Origin: Trichosphaerium sp. ATCC 40318
Lineage: Eukaryota; Discosea; Flabellinia; Trichosidae
NCBI GenBank assembly: GCA_038496445.1
Contig: JALMLS010000434.1
Span: 1-49,788, forward strand
Reading direction: 5' to 3'
Length of the DNA: 49,788 nucleotides
In this document: piece by piece, positions 31,818 through 43,441 of the stretch
Layout: every line of letters starts with the position of its first letter
How positions within the stretch are numbered: position 1 is the stretch's first letter
Program-made: the position numbers and the translations under genes
Notes under the pieces: model-generated
Database searches by the model: none
What the model saw: the letters and a program-made list of their open reading frames with translations, nothing else
Told to the model about the DNA's origin: nothing

Positions 31818-33190
31818 TTATACAGTGAGAAAGTCCTTTGCATGACCACGAAAAATTTTAACTGGAAACTTTTCAGTAATGAGCCTGCCATCGCTAAAAA
31901 TTACGACAAGATTTACTTCGAAATTAATCTTAAATGTCTTCTCTTCCTACCACACCAGATAAGCATCATCAAAAACATACAACAAATAATCAACGTACAA
32001 CTGAAGGACATGTAAATAGGCGAGGGAATACCATATAAATAGGAATCTTTATGCCTCTTGCAATGTTACCATCCGCGATTTGAATATTTTGAATTTCAGT
32101 TGCTAGCAGAAAAAGTCAAAACAAACTTTTCTTTTTTGAACCGTACCTTCTTTTGCAAATCCATCAACACATCCACACGTCTCTACCTGATAAAACACTT
32201 TAGGAATATACTAATAATCTGTACTGAGATTGTACCCTAACAAGTTGTATTTCTATGGAACCTACAGCCGTGTTGCATTCAACAAGTTTTAGCCATCCTT
32301 AAAGCAACCAGTGTTAACAAAAAAAAAGGACAACCGAGGGACCGCCTTACCTTCAAATGGTACGCCAAGCACGCATTTTGAAGACTTTAAATGACCTACT
32401 ATAGTAAAATCAGGAATGTGTTTCGTAGAGCCCTAATTCGACGTTAAACAAAAAAAAAACTTAGTATTTCGTTTCAAACCTTTTTGGCTACTTCAAGTGA
32501 ATTCGGTGTTATGGTAAAATCTTCTGGTGTAGGTGCATCAACATTGGCTTGCTGTGCACGGAGAAAAAAAACGTGTCAGTTGCACGCTTGCCGTGAATCA
32601 GAAAAGACGAAATGAGGTACTTACAGGCACTTCAACAATAAACTCTAATTTTTTTTCAATGTTCTTGCCAGCTAGAAAACTGCGTTGCATCTGTACAACC
32701 AACGTATACTGTGTGTTGATATACACACCGTGGTATGTTTCGTATATTTTTTGCTGGTCAAGAGGCTTGACTACAAATTCAAATGGATGCTCTGTGACGC
32801 CATCCTACGATTAAATTAGTGCGAAATAGACAAAATGGCGAATGATCATTCGTTAGACATTTCTCGGGTAAAATAACGGTTCTAAACGCGTACTCGTATC
32901 TTGCCTGCTTTTTCAATCTCTGTACGATAGTCACAAAGCGTTATTGGTTTTACAGAATTATAAAACGCTTCAAAATATCCCACAGAACGCGCACTGAGGT
33001 GTAGTGACACTACACCAGTCATGCTAATAGTCAAGCCTTGATGGGATGACGTCCCTCGTGATTTTATGCATACGACACCCTTAACAGTGTCCTTTCAACG
33101 TGTTAACAACGAATTTAGCATAATAAGCCTCACCCCTGGTTCGTAAATGCGAGTAACACGTTCTAAGTTTATGTCTATTGTAACAGACAT
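31818..33190 (-). CDS. VPS26C: VPS26C (DSCR3-type arrestin-fold subunit of retriever)
   Basis: About eight exons on the minus strand from ATG 33190 to TAA 31818. The protein (about 300 residues) starts MSVTIDINLERVTRIYEPG and continues with signature segments of the DSCR3/VPS26C branch rather than VPS26A/B: VGYFEAFYNSVKPI, KIYETYHGVFINTQYTL-like YETYHGVYINTQYTL, APTPEDFTITPNSLE, HLKSSKC, QLVRVETCGCVDGFA, ATEIQNIQIADGN, IPIYMVFPRLFTCPS. The fold is two beta-sandwich arrestin domains. With VPS35L and VPS29 it forms retriever, which recycles membrane proteins from endosomes together with the CCC complex. Introns are 40-150 nt; donors are GTGAGG, GTACGC, GTAAGT, GTTTGA, GTAAGG, GTACAA, GTACGG and GTTGTA. 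Confidence 0.92.
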
Positions 33191-33329
33191 TTTTGTATGC
33201 TTTTTAATGTAGGTACAGGCGCAAAAAAAAACGTTGTCAACGAGAGTCAATCACTATCGCGTTTTTCGCTAAAACAATTGTTAACACTGTATATATTGGA
33301 GTCAGTACGCTTATGAATGTTGCATATGG
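33191..33329. promoter_or_regulatory. Very short divergent promoter
   Basis: 139 bases separate the VPS26C start (-) and the next start (+). It must hold both promoters; no box recognised. Confidence 0.4.
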
Positions 33330-36300
33330 ATGATGAAGAAGGTTTGTGAGCCTTATCCGAACGTGAAGCTAAAGGTGGGTCATTCCCGCAATTACCCACT
33401 GGATGCTCCGCTGTACCTCGACACCAAATTTTTCGCCATCAATTTTACAGTACCACTCAGCAACGGATGGGTATTTATATCGTACAAGAACACGGGCTCC
33501 TACCTGTTAAAGAACTTTATCACGAAAGAAACAAAGAGAGTGGACAATAAGAACCCCTTTCGTCTTTACTTGCTCTCATGGCCCTTTTTCTATACTCTAC
33601 ACAACAGAAACAGTGGTGGTTGGATCATACAGCAGTGTAACATTGAAACAGGGCAAATTTCGTTCGCGGAGCCTCTACTGCACTATGACATTGAAGAAGG
33701 TGTGCAAGCGATACTGTCACACGCTAGCGGAATTATTTTGGTCACAACATCAACGGCATACCTACTTACAGGTACGTAGCAACAAAGTGTAGACATCCTC
33801 AAAATTTGCGTGTAAAACGCAGAGTATTGTGGTTGTTGCCCACAAAAAAACAAAAAAAAAAAAACTGGAGTTTGTTCCACATTTACGGCAATAACACTTC
33901 CCCTACGCCATAAAAAGTAGATACAAAGAGCAACTCCGTACTTACTCAGCGATTTAGATTTTAAAGAATGCGACTTGGAGGTTTTAGACCTCGCAACTAA
34001 GCCCACACTCATAAAAAATATAAACTCGACGCACTCGAAAGTGAATGGTGAGTTTCCAGCAACCTTGAAGCCAAAAAAGAAAAAAATTACCTAAAAACAG
34101 CCTCGCAACGCAGACAATTTTTTTTTATTTACAACTGCCTATTTAATCGATTACATTTTTTTTTGGCAGTGTGGGACGGGACTAATTTCGGATTAATTAG
34201 GTAATCTCCTTTTACTTGCTTCACTTCGAGAATTTCAATTGTGGGATATTGTAAAAGGTGGATGTTATCTTGCTGATACGCTTAGAGAGTATGTCACGTC
34301 ATTTTTGATATAAAATCGCGATTAATTGTATTTTTTTGGGATTTTTACGAATAATCCATGGACCTTCCTTCTTGGTCTATTCGACTTGATTAGTTACTTA
34401 AAAAATGAATTAATTAATTAATACGCTACTAGGAATGAGACGACGTATTTGAGCATTTTATTCGAAGGTCTTACCATTGTTGTTAATGTACCTTCAAACT
34501 TGTACATATGGCGGTTAGGCAAAGGTAAGATTCCTCAGAACCCTTCTTAGATTAAATGTAGTGGATTGGTTTGGTTTTTTTTTTGTTGTTGCTCTTTTAC
34601 TTAAAATTCTATTAGTTATTGACTTTGTGGAGTTTCCTCAGGAGGTGCCTATATCGGCACTACAGCTCAAGGATCGATATTTAATTGCAGCTAATATTCA
34701 CGGTGTAATGACACTTTATGACATTCAATTACGCCAAATGCTCTATAAACTTAATGTACCACATACAGATGTAACGCAGCTTTCCTTGATCTCTCAGCTA
34801 AAGCAACGTATTAACTCTGTGGTTATTTGGGATTCATTAGTCATAGCTGCAGCAGAACAAGGTGAACTTTGATTGAAAATACGGCACTTCCGTTAATAAC
34901 AACAACGTTTTTTTTTAAAACCCATTGGCTTTTTATGACAAGAAACTAACAACTTTTCTTTGCGTTCAGGTTGTGGTATATGGTCAATTCACCTGTCTGA
35001 TAGTACATCACCCTTGAAGCGGATAGACACTGGAGGACCATGCAAATACATACAGACCATAACGAACAATGTATGATTGGTTAAAAAAAACCCAAGGATC
35101 TTTTTTTTTTTTGATTACTTACAGGTTATTCCTAGACCGCATTAATAACTGTACAAAAATTGGATAGTCCAGGTACCTGACATTATTATTATTTTTTTTG
35201 AAAAAATTGTTTTATTATTATTACTGCTACTTTACTACGAAAAAAAAAAAACTTACACCTATAGCGTCATGTATTGATATAGTGTTGTGGGCTCCGAATC
35301 GAAAGAAGCTGGCAGCATTTCCCAACCTACCAAATAGCGATAATATTCGCGAGTGTAAAGCGGGTTACTTGGTACTCCTTGGGGTAGGTAAAAAATTTTG
35401 GTTGCGCCTAGCAGACGACACGCTCCACCTGTATAAATCTCATAAGGTATCTCATCATTGTCTTGAAAATATCTCCTCTTCACTTCTGACATGATATGTA
35501 ACTTTAGGAGCAACACCTCAATGCTGAGCATGCGTTGACGCCAATGTCTATTTGTCGTGTGCATAATAAGTCAGTTGTTCTTGATATAAAGGTATCATCA
35601 TCATCGCACCTCTCTATTTTTTATTTTGGTCTAATGTCGACAATAGAGCAACGGAGTTATGGAGAGAATGGTTTTTGCTGCGCCTATTGCCGAGTTGTTG
35701 GTATGGCACGATATAATTAGTGCCTGTATAAAGGTTAGATATACTTACAAATATTGCATGTTTATTGACCTCCTTCTGCGCCTTAGACGCTTCACGAAAG
35801 AGATGGGTGGAGATCTAGTTTACCTATATGTTTCTTAGACAAAGTGCCAAAGCTTGTTTGTTTTGACGATGCCAAAAACTTTGGGTAAGCAGGAGAATAC
35901 TTGGCGTTTTGTTTAGTTGTTTGTGTTGTTGACATGTTAACTTTGTAGGGTAATTTGTAAAAAGTGGCGAGCTTCGTTTGTTAAGATTGTCAAGGTTTTA
36001 ACTGTCAAAGCACCTGAAACAGATAATGAAAAATTACGTGGATTAGATAAGCGCTTTCCAAATTTAAGACAGCTAGAGTTGTGTAATTGCTATCGTGTTA
36101 GTGATAATGGTCTTCTTCATATTGGTATGATGACAAAATTGACAAGCATAAACTTACAGAGTTGTGGTGTATCACCTGATGGACTCAGGCATCTATCCAA
36201 TTTATCCAAACTCAAGGTTATGAGCTTACAAAGATGTTCATATATTAATGACAACGTACGTACAGAATAGAAAAAAGCATCTTTGTACTCTTCATGTCTT

Positions 36301-36685
36301 TTTAAAATTTCCTCTTTATTTTTTTTTTTTAATTTACACCTAGGCTTGCCATCGTATTGCGTTTTTGTTCCCTTCTTTGAGGAAATTAGATGTTGGTGGG
36401 TGTGCTAGGATAACTGATGAAGGTGTAAAGTCTTTAGCGAAGCTTAAGTCGCTTCGTGTTTTGAATCTTTGGTATTGCCGTTCTTTGACGGATACTACAC
36501 TCGACCACATTGCTATGGGACTTAAAAAACTACACACGCTGATTGTAACTGGGTGTACACTTCTCACAGATTACAAATTACATGTACTTAATAAGATACC
36601 TCGCTTGAACATAGAGGGCATAGAGGGTCTCATCAAGAAGAATGGAGATCGAAGAGTACGCCACCATCTTACAGATATTTTGTAG
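33330..36685 (+). CDS. Beta-propeller/F-box/leucine-rich-repeat protein
   Basis: About 13 exons join in frame from ATG 33330 to TAG 36683-36685. The N-terminal ~500 residues look like a divergent WD-type beta-propeller: GNLLLLASLREFQLWDIVKGG, LTIVVNVPSNLYIWRLGK, KDRYLIAANIHGVMTLYDIQ, VVIWDSLVIAAAEQG. Then comes a short F-box-like turn (KLVCFDDAKNFGVICKKWR), followed by Cys-containing LRRs (NLRQLELCNCYRVSDNGLL, SLRKLDVGGCARITDEG, SLRVLNLWYCRSLTD). LRRs of this type in F-box proteins hold ubiquitination substrates. The order propeller - F-box - LRR is unusual. A split into two genes near 35.75 kb is possible, but every junction keeps frame. Some donors are weak (GTTAGA, GTATCA). Confidence 0.65.
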
Positions 36686-36745
36686 TTTTGTCTGGACCTT
36701 TGTGTTAATGTAAACTTATAGAATAAAACTACAGTATATGTGGCT

Positions 36746-37359
36746 ATGCCCGAAGACTCGGAGATGAATTTAACTCTGTCGGCTGGTAGGTTTCTTTATT
36801 TTATGTTTATATGAAAACAAAACTGATTTACCTTTTAGGATCTCTGTCGTCTGTTGAATCAGCTGAAGAAGCGCCTACTGCAAGTAATATAAGAGTACTC
36901 CGTACCAGTAATAGTTCACCACGATTGCGATCGCCTCAAGCAAAGTTGAACCAATTAAAGTCAATGACAGCTGGCGGAAGCGAACCAAACTTTAACGCTA
37001 AAAATAAGTTACGTAAATTTAAGTCAATGTCAAGCACGTCAAAACTAGGCCAGTTATCAAGCAAACGTAGAAACGGAACTGGTAGAAGTATAAGAAAAAA
37101 ATCAAGTATATCAGGCGCTATGACATCGTCTAAGCACCGTGATAATGATAGAAAAGTCAGAAAAAAGAGGAGCATGTCTGCACTTTACAACAAGCACCAT
37201 GTCACTCGGAAAACATCGCGCAGCACCTCCACAAAACTACGCAAGTCTACTCCCCAAAGCAAAAAGAAGCCTAGACGAAAATCTCATACTGGATACAAGA
37301 CCTCAATTCCACCTTTAGGTGGTTTGGACGCACTAGACGAAGGACCAGAAGGGCTGTAG
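36746..37359 (+). CDS. Basic, disordered Ser/Lys/Arg-rich protein
   Basis: Two exons (36746-36785, 36839-37359) give 186 residues starting MPEDSEMNLTLSAGSLSSVE. The rest is low-complexity and highly basic, with repeated K-x-M/S-S patterns (KLNQLKSMTAGG, LRKFKSMSSTSK, RKKRSMSALYNK) that look like phosphorylation sites for basophilic kinases. The end is neutral to acidic (LGGLDALDEGPEGL). No domain recognised. A nuclear or cytoskeleton-associated regulatory protein is possible but only a guess. Its start lies only 60 bases after the upstream stop, so its promoter probably overlaps the neighbour's 3' end. Confidence 0.7.
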
Positions 37360-37935
37360 CACTCGTCCACGTGATAGAGAATAAGTTGTATTTTAAGTAA
37401 GTGAAAATTAGAAAAACACAAACAATTGCCTCCCTTCGTTTATTTTCGAACCTAAATACGCACGTGTGCCATATGAGTTGGGCTGTAGAAAATGTGTTTC
37501 ACAATGTTAATTAAAAAAAACACAGTCTGTGAATTCAATGGTAGTTACATAGCGCCACAATGCCAAAGATCAAAGCCACAACTTAATACCTTGTAAACCA
37601 GACAAGTATGTTGACATGTGTGGCTAAACGGCCCTGTTCATTAATTGAAGCGTACATCGACTGTTTATGGCGTCAACAGCCAGATTGGGCATGTAATTAT
37701 GTTTGAGTCAATGCTAATCAGCTAATGGTGTGTAAACTCAACTAAACTCCGGATAAAAAAACAAGATAAATACAAAAGAGACTCCTGCGCGTGAATATCA
37801 CATGATTAAGGGTTTTTTTAGAACATGGGAAGTTCTCCCTTTTGCTGCTTAGTTCAACAAAATTAAGCGCACTACGGATTTGTGTAATCTGCTTTACGTA
37901 CTTCACAATTACTTAAAATCTACCAAAAATCTTGT
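37360..37935. other. Intergenic region
   Basis: 576 bases, no ORF or RNA gene supported. CACGTG occurs twice (about 37368 and 37461). Confidence 0.4.
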
Positions 37936-39546
37936 ATGAGTGATCGGGGGTACATACCAGAGGATCAAATGCTAAACAAAGGTTGGATAGAGAGGAAATA
38001 CAACAAGTCAAAGCGAAGAGTAAGTAACATCCCGTGTTGATGTTAAATAGCACGTGAGAAAAAAGATTAACAAGTTTTTTTTTCATTTAGTTCTGGCGTA
38101 AAAGATATCTAGTCTTAACACGCGAATACCTCGTTTTCTTTGCTGATAAGGTATGTATTAAGGCGACAGTAGCGTTTTAATTTAGTTTGAAGCGCATACT
38201 ATCCACCTTTTGATAATACTCGATAAAAAGAAAATTACAGCAATGTGTAGGAAATTAAAAAAGAGAAGCTACGCCTTCCTTTGAGTAGTATTGATAGAGT
38301 GCAGAGCGCAACAGCCTCAAAAGGAAGGAGCTTGTTTTATATCATTTGTAAGAACACAGCAAAGCAATACCTATGTGGCGTAGGCACGTGCTTTATTCAT
38401 TTCTTTAGAGAGACAGTTCCTATTCTTTTTAGATAAATACACTGCCTTCAATAACGTAACAATGCAGTACAGACAGTCTCTTTTTTTAATGATGTTATAC
38501 CCGAATGTTAACACATGTCATAGGTACACCTGAAGTACAAGAAACATGGGTCAGTAAAATAGCAAATGCAAAAAACGGCAATTACTTTCAAAAACACGGT
38601 TTATATCGCATAAAACCCAAAACACCAGTATCACATGTTAAAAACAGAATGCAAGGGAATGGTCGCCGTAACTCCGATAACGATATTCCCAAGTATAAGT
38701 TAAAGCACGTGAATTTTTGGCCATTAAAAAAGAAAGTAACGATCGTGATCGTTGGCCACTTTATAACCAAAAGCAAACCAGCTAATAAGTTCATTAGGTG
38801 TGAGTATGGTAGATTACCGGCAAACACAAAACGGGCTTCTGTGGCTATAGTTTCTACGCCAGGGCGATCGAGAAAGAGAAGGTATGTTGCGCCATTATGT
38901 TTTTAGAAAAAAAGGATAGAGTCTAATGAATTGAAATGTTACTAGACCATCGAGACCTGAAGGTATGAACAAAAAAAATCGAATAAATAAAGGCGCAAGA
39001 GCGAGTTCAGGATCAGGCCACTCTGCTAAACATAGACGAAAGGCTTCAAGAGAGCGTCAACAGAAAAAAAATAACAATAACTTTATCCACAAACTACCTC
39101 CCAGTTCAGGGCCATCCAATGTTAACTCTCTTCAAACACCTTTACCACCAAGCCCAAAACTATCACTTCCAAAACGCCCACAGAGTCTACCAGTTGGACC
39201 TTCTATATCAGATATGTTCGCAAGCATTGATGAAGACGAAGATGAAGAACGCAGAGCTCGATTAGATGAAGACTATTCTTCGCTACCATCACGTGGACGA
39301 AGCGAATCTGTTTACAGCGGATATGCTGATCTACCGGCAGATGCTGCAGGGTTAATGGCAGGACCAAAGGTTTCTGCTGGTTCTATTGATGGATACGCGT
39401 CACTCCCATCAAGGAAAGGTATCACCAAAGAAATGTTCATCACCAGTTATTCTCCACTCCCTACTTCTTCACCACGGCCCAAGATTGTTGATGAAACGTA
39501 TAGCGTTCTTCCTATAACGAACGAAAACTCTCTAAAGGTTTTGTGA
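37936..39546 (+). CDS. PH-domain protein with five YxxLP motifs (adaptor-like)
   Basis: ATG 37936 to TGA 39544-39546. Residues ~10-115 form a PH domain: MLNKGWIERKYNKSKRRFWRKRYLVLTREYLVFFAD, then SLFYIICKN, YLCGVGTPEVQETWVSKI (the Trp of the C-terminal helix). The central part is basic and Ser-rich, then Pro-rich (PLPPSPKLSLPKRPQSLP). After an acidic patch (DEDEDEE), five tyrosine motifs follow in ~90 residues: YSSLP, YADLP, YASLP, YSPLP, YSVLP. PH domains bind phosphoinositides; YxxL pairs are classical tyrosine-kinase/SH2 docking elements, so a membrane adaptor is inferred. The intron 38384-38523 is GC-AG with GCACGTG. A second GCACGTG (38706) opens a 102-nt in-frame segment ending TTAG that may be another, optional intron. 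Confidence 0.75.
38384..38523 (+). other. GC-AG intron (GCACGTG donor)
   Basis: Exon ...GGCGTAG, intron GCACGTGC...GTCATAG, next exon GTACACCTGAAG. The join yields the PH C-terminal helix with its invariant Trp (EVQETWVSKI). No GT donor gives this frame. Confidence 0.8.
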
Positions 39547-39947
39547 TTTTGTAACGTTTGTGGATAAAAAAAAGAAAAAAAACAACAACAAAAAAGAGAT
39601 GGACGAAGTGGTAGAATACTTGTGGATCGTGTACAGTGTATGTTAGAATGTAAAGTAAATAATCTGTAAGGTAATCTGAATTGGAGATACTTTGTACAGT
39701 GCAAAGTTGGCACGTTTTTAGTCACGTGAACTATCCAAAACATTTGAGCCTTCCCGTAATAATGTATTCCATCTGTAGATGCTGTGATGTGGTGCAATAC
39801 GAGTACTATCACAATAGCACCACACTTTGTACATTGATGTAACGGCTTGCGAAAAACGGCTTTAATGGGATTAAGCGAAGGACCGTTTTTAGTTAAGGCT
39901 ACTGTATTATCAATTATTATTGTGATAGTGTTGCACAACTAGACGCT
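39547..39947. other. Intergenic region
   Basis: About 400 bases; a minus-strand ORF here (to 39938) has no supporting features. CACGTG at about 39722. Confidence 0.4.
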
Positions 39948-41264
39948 ATGGCTGAGAAAAAGTATACGATAGCAGTTATTGGGTTTGGGACAATGGGTTC
40001 TGGCATATACAAGACTGTAAAATCGGTTGGTAGCCGTGTGGTCGTGGTTGAGAAGTTTGAAGAGCAACTAAAAAAATTCGATGCCCCAGATGATATTATT
40101 AGATACGAGACGCTTGAGGAAGTCGATAAAGACATCGATGTAATATTCGAAGTACGTTTGAGCGCTATTTGTGCTGTCAACCTTGTTTTCGCCGTTCCTA
40201 TGCGTCGGTAGTCCTTGAACGGCTTATTTCATCGATTGTATTCGGTAAATACAGTTCTTCATTAAAAATTCATTTATTATCTCTATAACACGCATCATAG
40301 GCGATACCAGAGAAGGAAGAATTGAAAACTTCTTTGTACAAGCAAATTGAGGCTCATTTTAGCGAAAAAGTACTTTGGAATTTTTAAGTTTCATCTCAAC
40401 TGCTTCTGTCAACTCACATAATCATTAGACAATCGTTGCTTCAAATACATCAACGTTCGACCTCCAAAAAATGGCTGATACTTTCAATATCCCTTCACGG
40501 CACGTGAATTTATCAAAATTCTATTAATTCATAGAATCAGTTCCTGTGTTGTGTGAATTGTGTTGAATGCTTATTCACTGCTTAGGTTCGTAGGCGCTCA
40601 TTTTAACCAACCTGCAGACCTAAATCCTGTCGTCGAAGTCACAAAGATGAAAGACTCCTCAGATGAGAACATTAAAATTGTTTCAGATATTTTGGAAGCA
40701 GCTGGCAAGGCTGTAGTATTGCTGCAAAAACCACTACAAGGGTACTTTTTTTGGACGAGTTTAATCAACCATTTGTTTTACCTCACTGACGCGATTCAGA
40801 TTTATTACAAACAGGCTACAACATGCTATGTACCGGGAAGTATACGATCTACTTGATAAGGGAATTGTTACTGCTGAAGAAATTGATAAAGTAGCAAAGT
40901 TTATGCTTGGACCACGTATGTGTATCACTGGTCTGTTAATGCAAAAAGATGTAAGTGGTTTGGACACAACATGTAAAGCCCAATCAGAAATGCTTAAGGT
41001 GCTTTGCAAAGACACTACTGTAAGCAAAACACTCAAGAAAAAGGTTGACGACAATCACATTGGTGCGTCTAAACTTTATAATTGGGAGTGCTTTTTGCTA
41101 ACTTGGCTTTTTTTTAAGGTATCAAGACCGGTACAGGTTTTTATCAGTGGGACCAAAAAACTAGTAACGACACACGTGCTGATATTAACAAGCGCTTGAC
41201 TACTGTTTGGGACTTTGTACTCAAGGAGAAACTGGCTTATGAAGGCACACCTGCAAAGCAATAA
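39948..41264 (+). CDS. 3-hydroxyacyl-CoA (3-hydroxybutyryl-CoA) dehydrogenase
   Basis: Six exons (39948-40151, 40301-40369, 40429-40499, 40586-40741, 40815-41062, 41119-41264) give 297 residues, the size of a monofunctional enzyme. NAD site: IAVIGFGTMGSGIY (GxGxxG) with VVVVEK after the second strand. EAIPEKEELK, then ASNTSTF and the catalytic region RFVGAHFNQPADLNPVVEV hold the His-Glu pair. The C-terminal helical domain includes GLQHAMYREVYDLLDKGI and ends with GIKTGTGFYQW. It oxidises L-3-hydroxyacyl-CoA to 3-ketoacyl-CoA with NAD, in beta-oxidation or butyrate-type metabolism. The HFNQPADL loop differs from the common HFFNPVPVM. No mitochondrial presequence or PTS1 is seen, so location is open. 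Intron 3 (40500-40585) is GC-AG. Confidence 0.93.
40500..40585 (+). other. GC-AG intron (GCACGTG donor)
   Basis: Exon ...CCTTCACG, intron GCACGTGAA...GCTTAG, exon GTTCGTAGGCGC; gives PSRFVGAHF, the conserved catalytic segment. Among the strongest examples because the enzyme family is so well conserved. Confidence 0.9.
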
Positions 41265-41424
41265 ACGAACCAACTTTGTCTTTAAGTCTCTTTACTTGTT
41301 GTGCAACTATTTTTCGGTAGAGCCTCCAATGTAGAATACCGTCGATTCCAACGTTAGAGCGTACAAAATCGATTGTTAAATACGACTTTCTCATCTCAAA
41401 AAAAAATATCCAGTTGGCTTCACT

Positions 41425-41707
41425 ATGCACATCACATACTTTCCCAGAGCTGTTAAGCTGAATGGCTTTAACGTTCGTTTTGCTTTGATAGTACCAAAGC
41501 GTCCTACCAGAGTACGCTTAGCAGAAATGCCTGCAGAATGTATCTCATTGCGTTTTCACGTAGCCACGTGCTACGACAAAGTAAGTTTTTTGGTCTTCAC
41601 ACAGTCAACAGTTTTAAATTTAACGCGTGTCACACTTCTCATAGAAAACAAGCTCGCTGGGTTGCAATATACCAACGAACGTAGGCGGTAACCATGGATG
41701 GAAGTAA
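41425..41707 (+). CDS. Possible small two-exon protein
   Basis: ATG 41425-41580, perfect GTAAGT donor, CATAG acceptor, then 41645-41707 to TAA (72 residues). Starts MHITYFPRAVKLNGFNVRF and ends GCNIPTNVGGNHGWK. No family recognised. An open minus-strand frame (41430-41224) covers part of exon 1 and also looks protein-like (LRYVL-free, rich in K/R), so strand is not certain; it runs into the end of the dehydrogenase gene, which argues against it. Confidence 0.4.
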
Positions 41708-41918
41708 CAAACGATGCAACCAGGTGTCTAACGCAAGCATTAATCGAAGGTAAAAATTAAATACAACGACGTGGTTTGTTTGACCTGAAATGTGATGACA
41801 ACGTTTTAAATTAAAATGGCGTTATTTCAGGTTAAATGCACCTACTACGTTTCTTATATTATTAAGAACCTCTGTTGTTGTTTAAATATCATTCTAAAAT
41901 ACTACTAGTGCTGAAACA

Positions 41919-43036
41919 ATGTTATTGGATATACCTATCGAGATTCTAGCAAGTATTTTAGAAAATATAAAAGATCGATTTGCAGCTTGTCAAACATGTT
42001 GTCTCTTTTCTTCTATTATTCATGACATTATCGGCTATCATAGTGTGAGGATAAGGACGGCTAAACAAGCGAAACAGGTTGTAAAACATAAAGGGATCAT
42101 GAAACACACAGAAATCAAATTGCTGGCATTTGATTCTGAGGGGTTTCCATCAGATGAGCTTCTGGAACAATTTGCAGGCGTCCATAGCATTGCTCTTCAT
42201 AAAGTTATATAACAGCAGAAGGTATGAAATGGCTTGCTGGAGTACATACGATCAACCTTTTTGAGGCTGATATTGATGATCAAGGTGTCAAATTACTTGC
42301 TGGCGTTCATCAGATTAATCTTGGTTACACTCAAGTGACAGATGAAGGTGTTATAGCACTTGCTGGTGTTCATACAATTGATCTTAGTTACACTGAAGTG
42401 ACAAATGTAGGTATACAAGCCCTTAAAGGTGTTCATAATATTAATCTGGAGGGTACACAAGTGACAGATGAAGGTGTAAAAGCACTCGCTGGAGTGCACA
42501 CTATTGCTTTGAATGAAACTCATGTGACTGCTAAAGGTATAATGTCGCTTGCTGGTGTGCATAATATTGACCTGAGCTACATGCGTGTAGTAACAGATGA
42601 AGCAATCCAAAGTCTTGTTGGTGTACACACAATTAAGCTGACTGGTTCTACACGTCTTATTACTATTGAAGCGATCAAGGCACTCAAAGATGTTCACGAG
42701 ATTCATCTTTCTGACCCAAAGGATTCGTGGCTCCGACTCCTTTGCAATGTGCAGTCAATTCGTATTAATGGTGGGAGAAATAATCTTACAGATGATGGCA
42801 TCAAAGCATTGATTAATGCCAAATACCTTCATCTTGTTTATTCCCCTAGGATAACAGACTTGGGTTTAAAGACATTGATCAACCTTGAACACCTCAAACT
42901 GTGTGGATGTGATAATATTACAAATGATTGTTTGAAATATCTCAAATCGCTAAAACGTGTTGCAACACTCTTTTCTAAAGTTACAAAAGAGGCTGTTGAG
43001 TCAATGGGTATTCAATATATTCACTATTTCACTTGA
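41919..43036 (+). pseudogene. F-box / 23-residue LRR protein with one frameshift
   Basis: The first frame (41919-42212) encodes an F-box (MLLDIPIEILASILENIKDRFAACQTC) and the first LRR (FAGVHSIAL). The second frame (from about 42210 to TGA 43034-43036) continues the same repeat series: LAGVHTINLxxTxVTDEGVxA, 23 residues per unit, around 10 units, ending with more classical F-box LRRs (LEHLKLCGCDNITND). Comparing repeat phase across the join, exactly one base is missing at about 42205-42210 (GTTATATAACA). No intron can fix it. It is therefore a recent pseudogene, a programmed shift, or a sequencing error. No other intron is present, unusual here. F-box/LRR proteins act as ubiquitin-ligase substrate receptors. 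Confidence 0.8.
42224..42720 (+). repeat. 69-bp repeats coding LAGVH-type LRRs
   Basis: Tandem 69-base units, each coding one LRR of consensus LAGVHTIxLxxTxVTDEGVKA. They are degenerate at DNA level but strictly periodic. Confidence 0.85.
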
Positions 43037-43441
43037 TTATGACTAGCTTGAACAATAACCTGCACTGTAATGGATCCAAATAAGGTGTCGCACAATGTAA
43101 AGCACGTTACTATTAACACAGTTTTACTGCTGTTTGTTGGTATTTAGCAGCTATGCCACATCAGATAGATTGTAAACGTTTTTAAAGAAAAGAAACAGTA
43201 AATTAATTAAGTCTAAGTTTGAATTGACTTGCCTTTTTAGCCCATTGCACATATCAGCTCTTTTAATCGTATTTGCTGCTGTATCAAGCTGTATTGCAAG
43301 CCAGCAACAGTATAATAGTTGGTATTGAATGTCGCAAGAGCCTAATCGTACGAACAAGAGGTGTGCTGGCGTAACGTTATTTATTAATAGGATTGGTATT
43401 TACTCGAAAGACATGTGCAAGAACTGAATAGCATGCCGATC
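43037..43441. other. Convergent intergenic region
   Basis: About 405 bases between the LRR gene and the PIP-kinase stop. Nothing supported. Confidence 0.4.
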
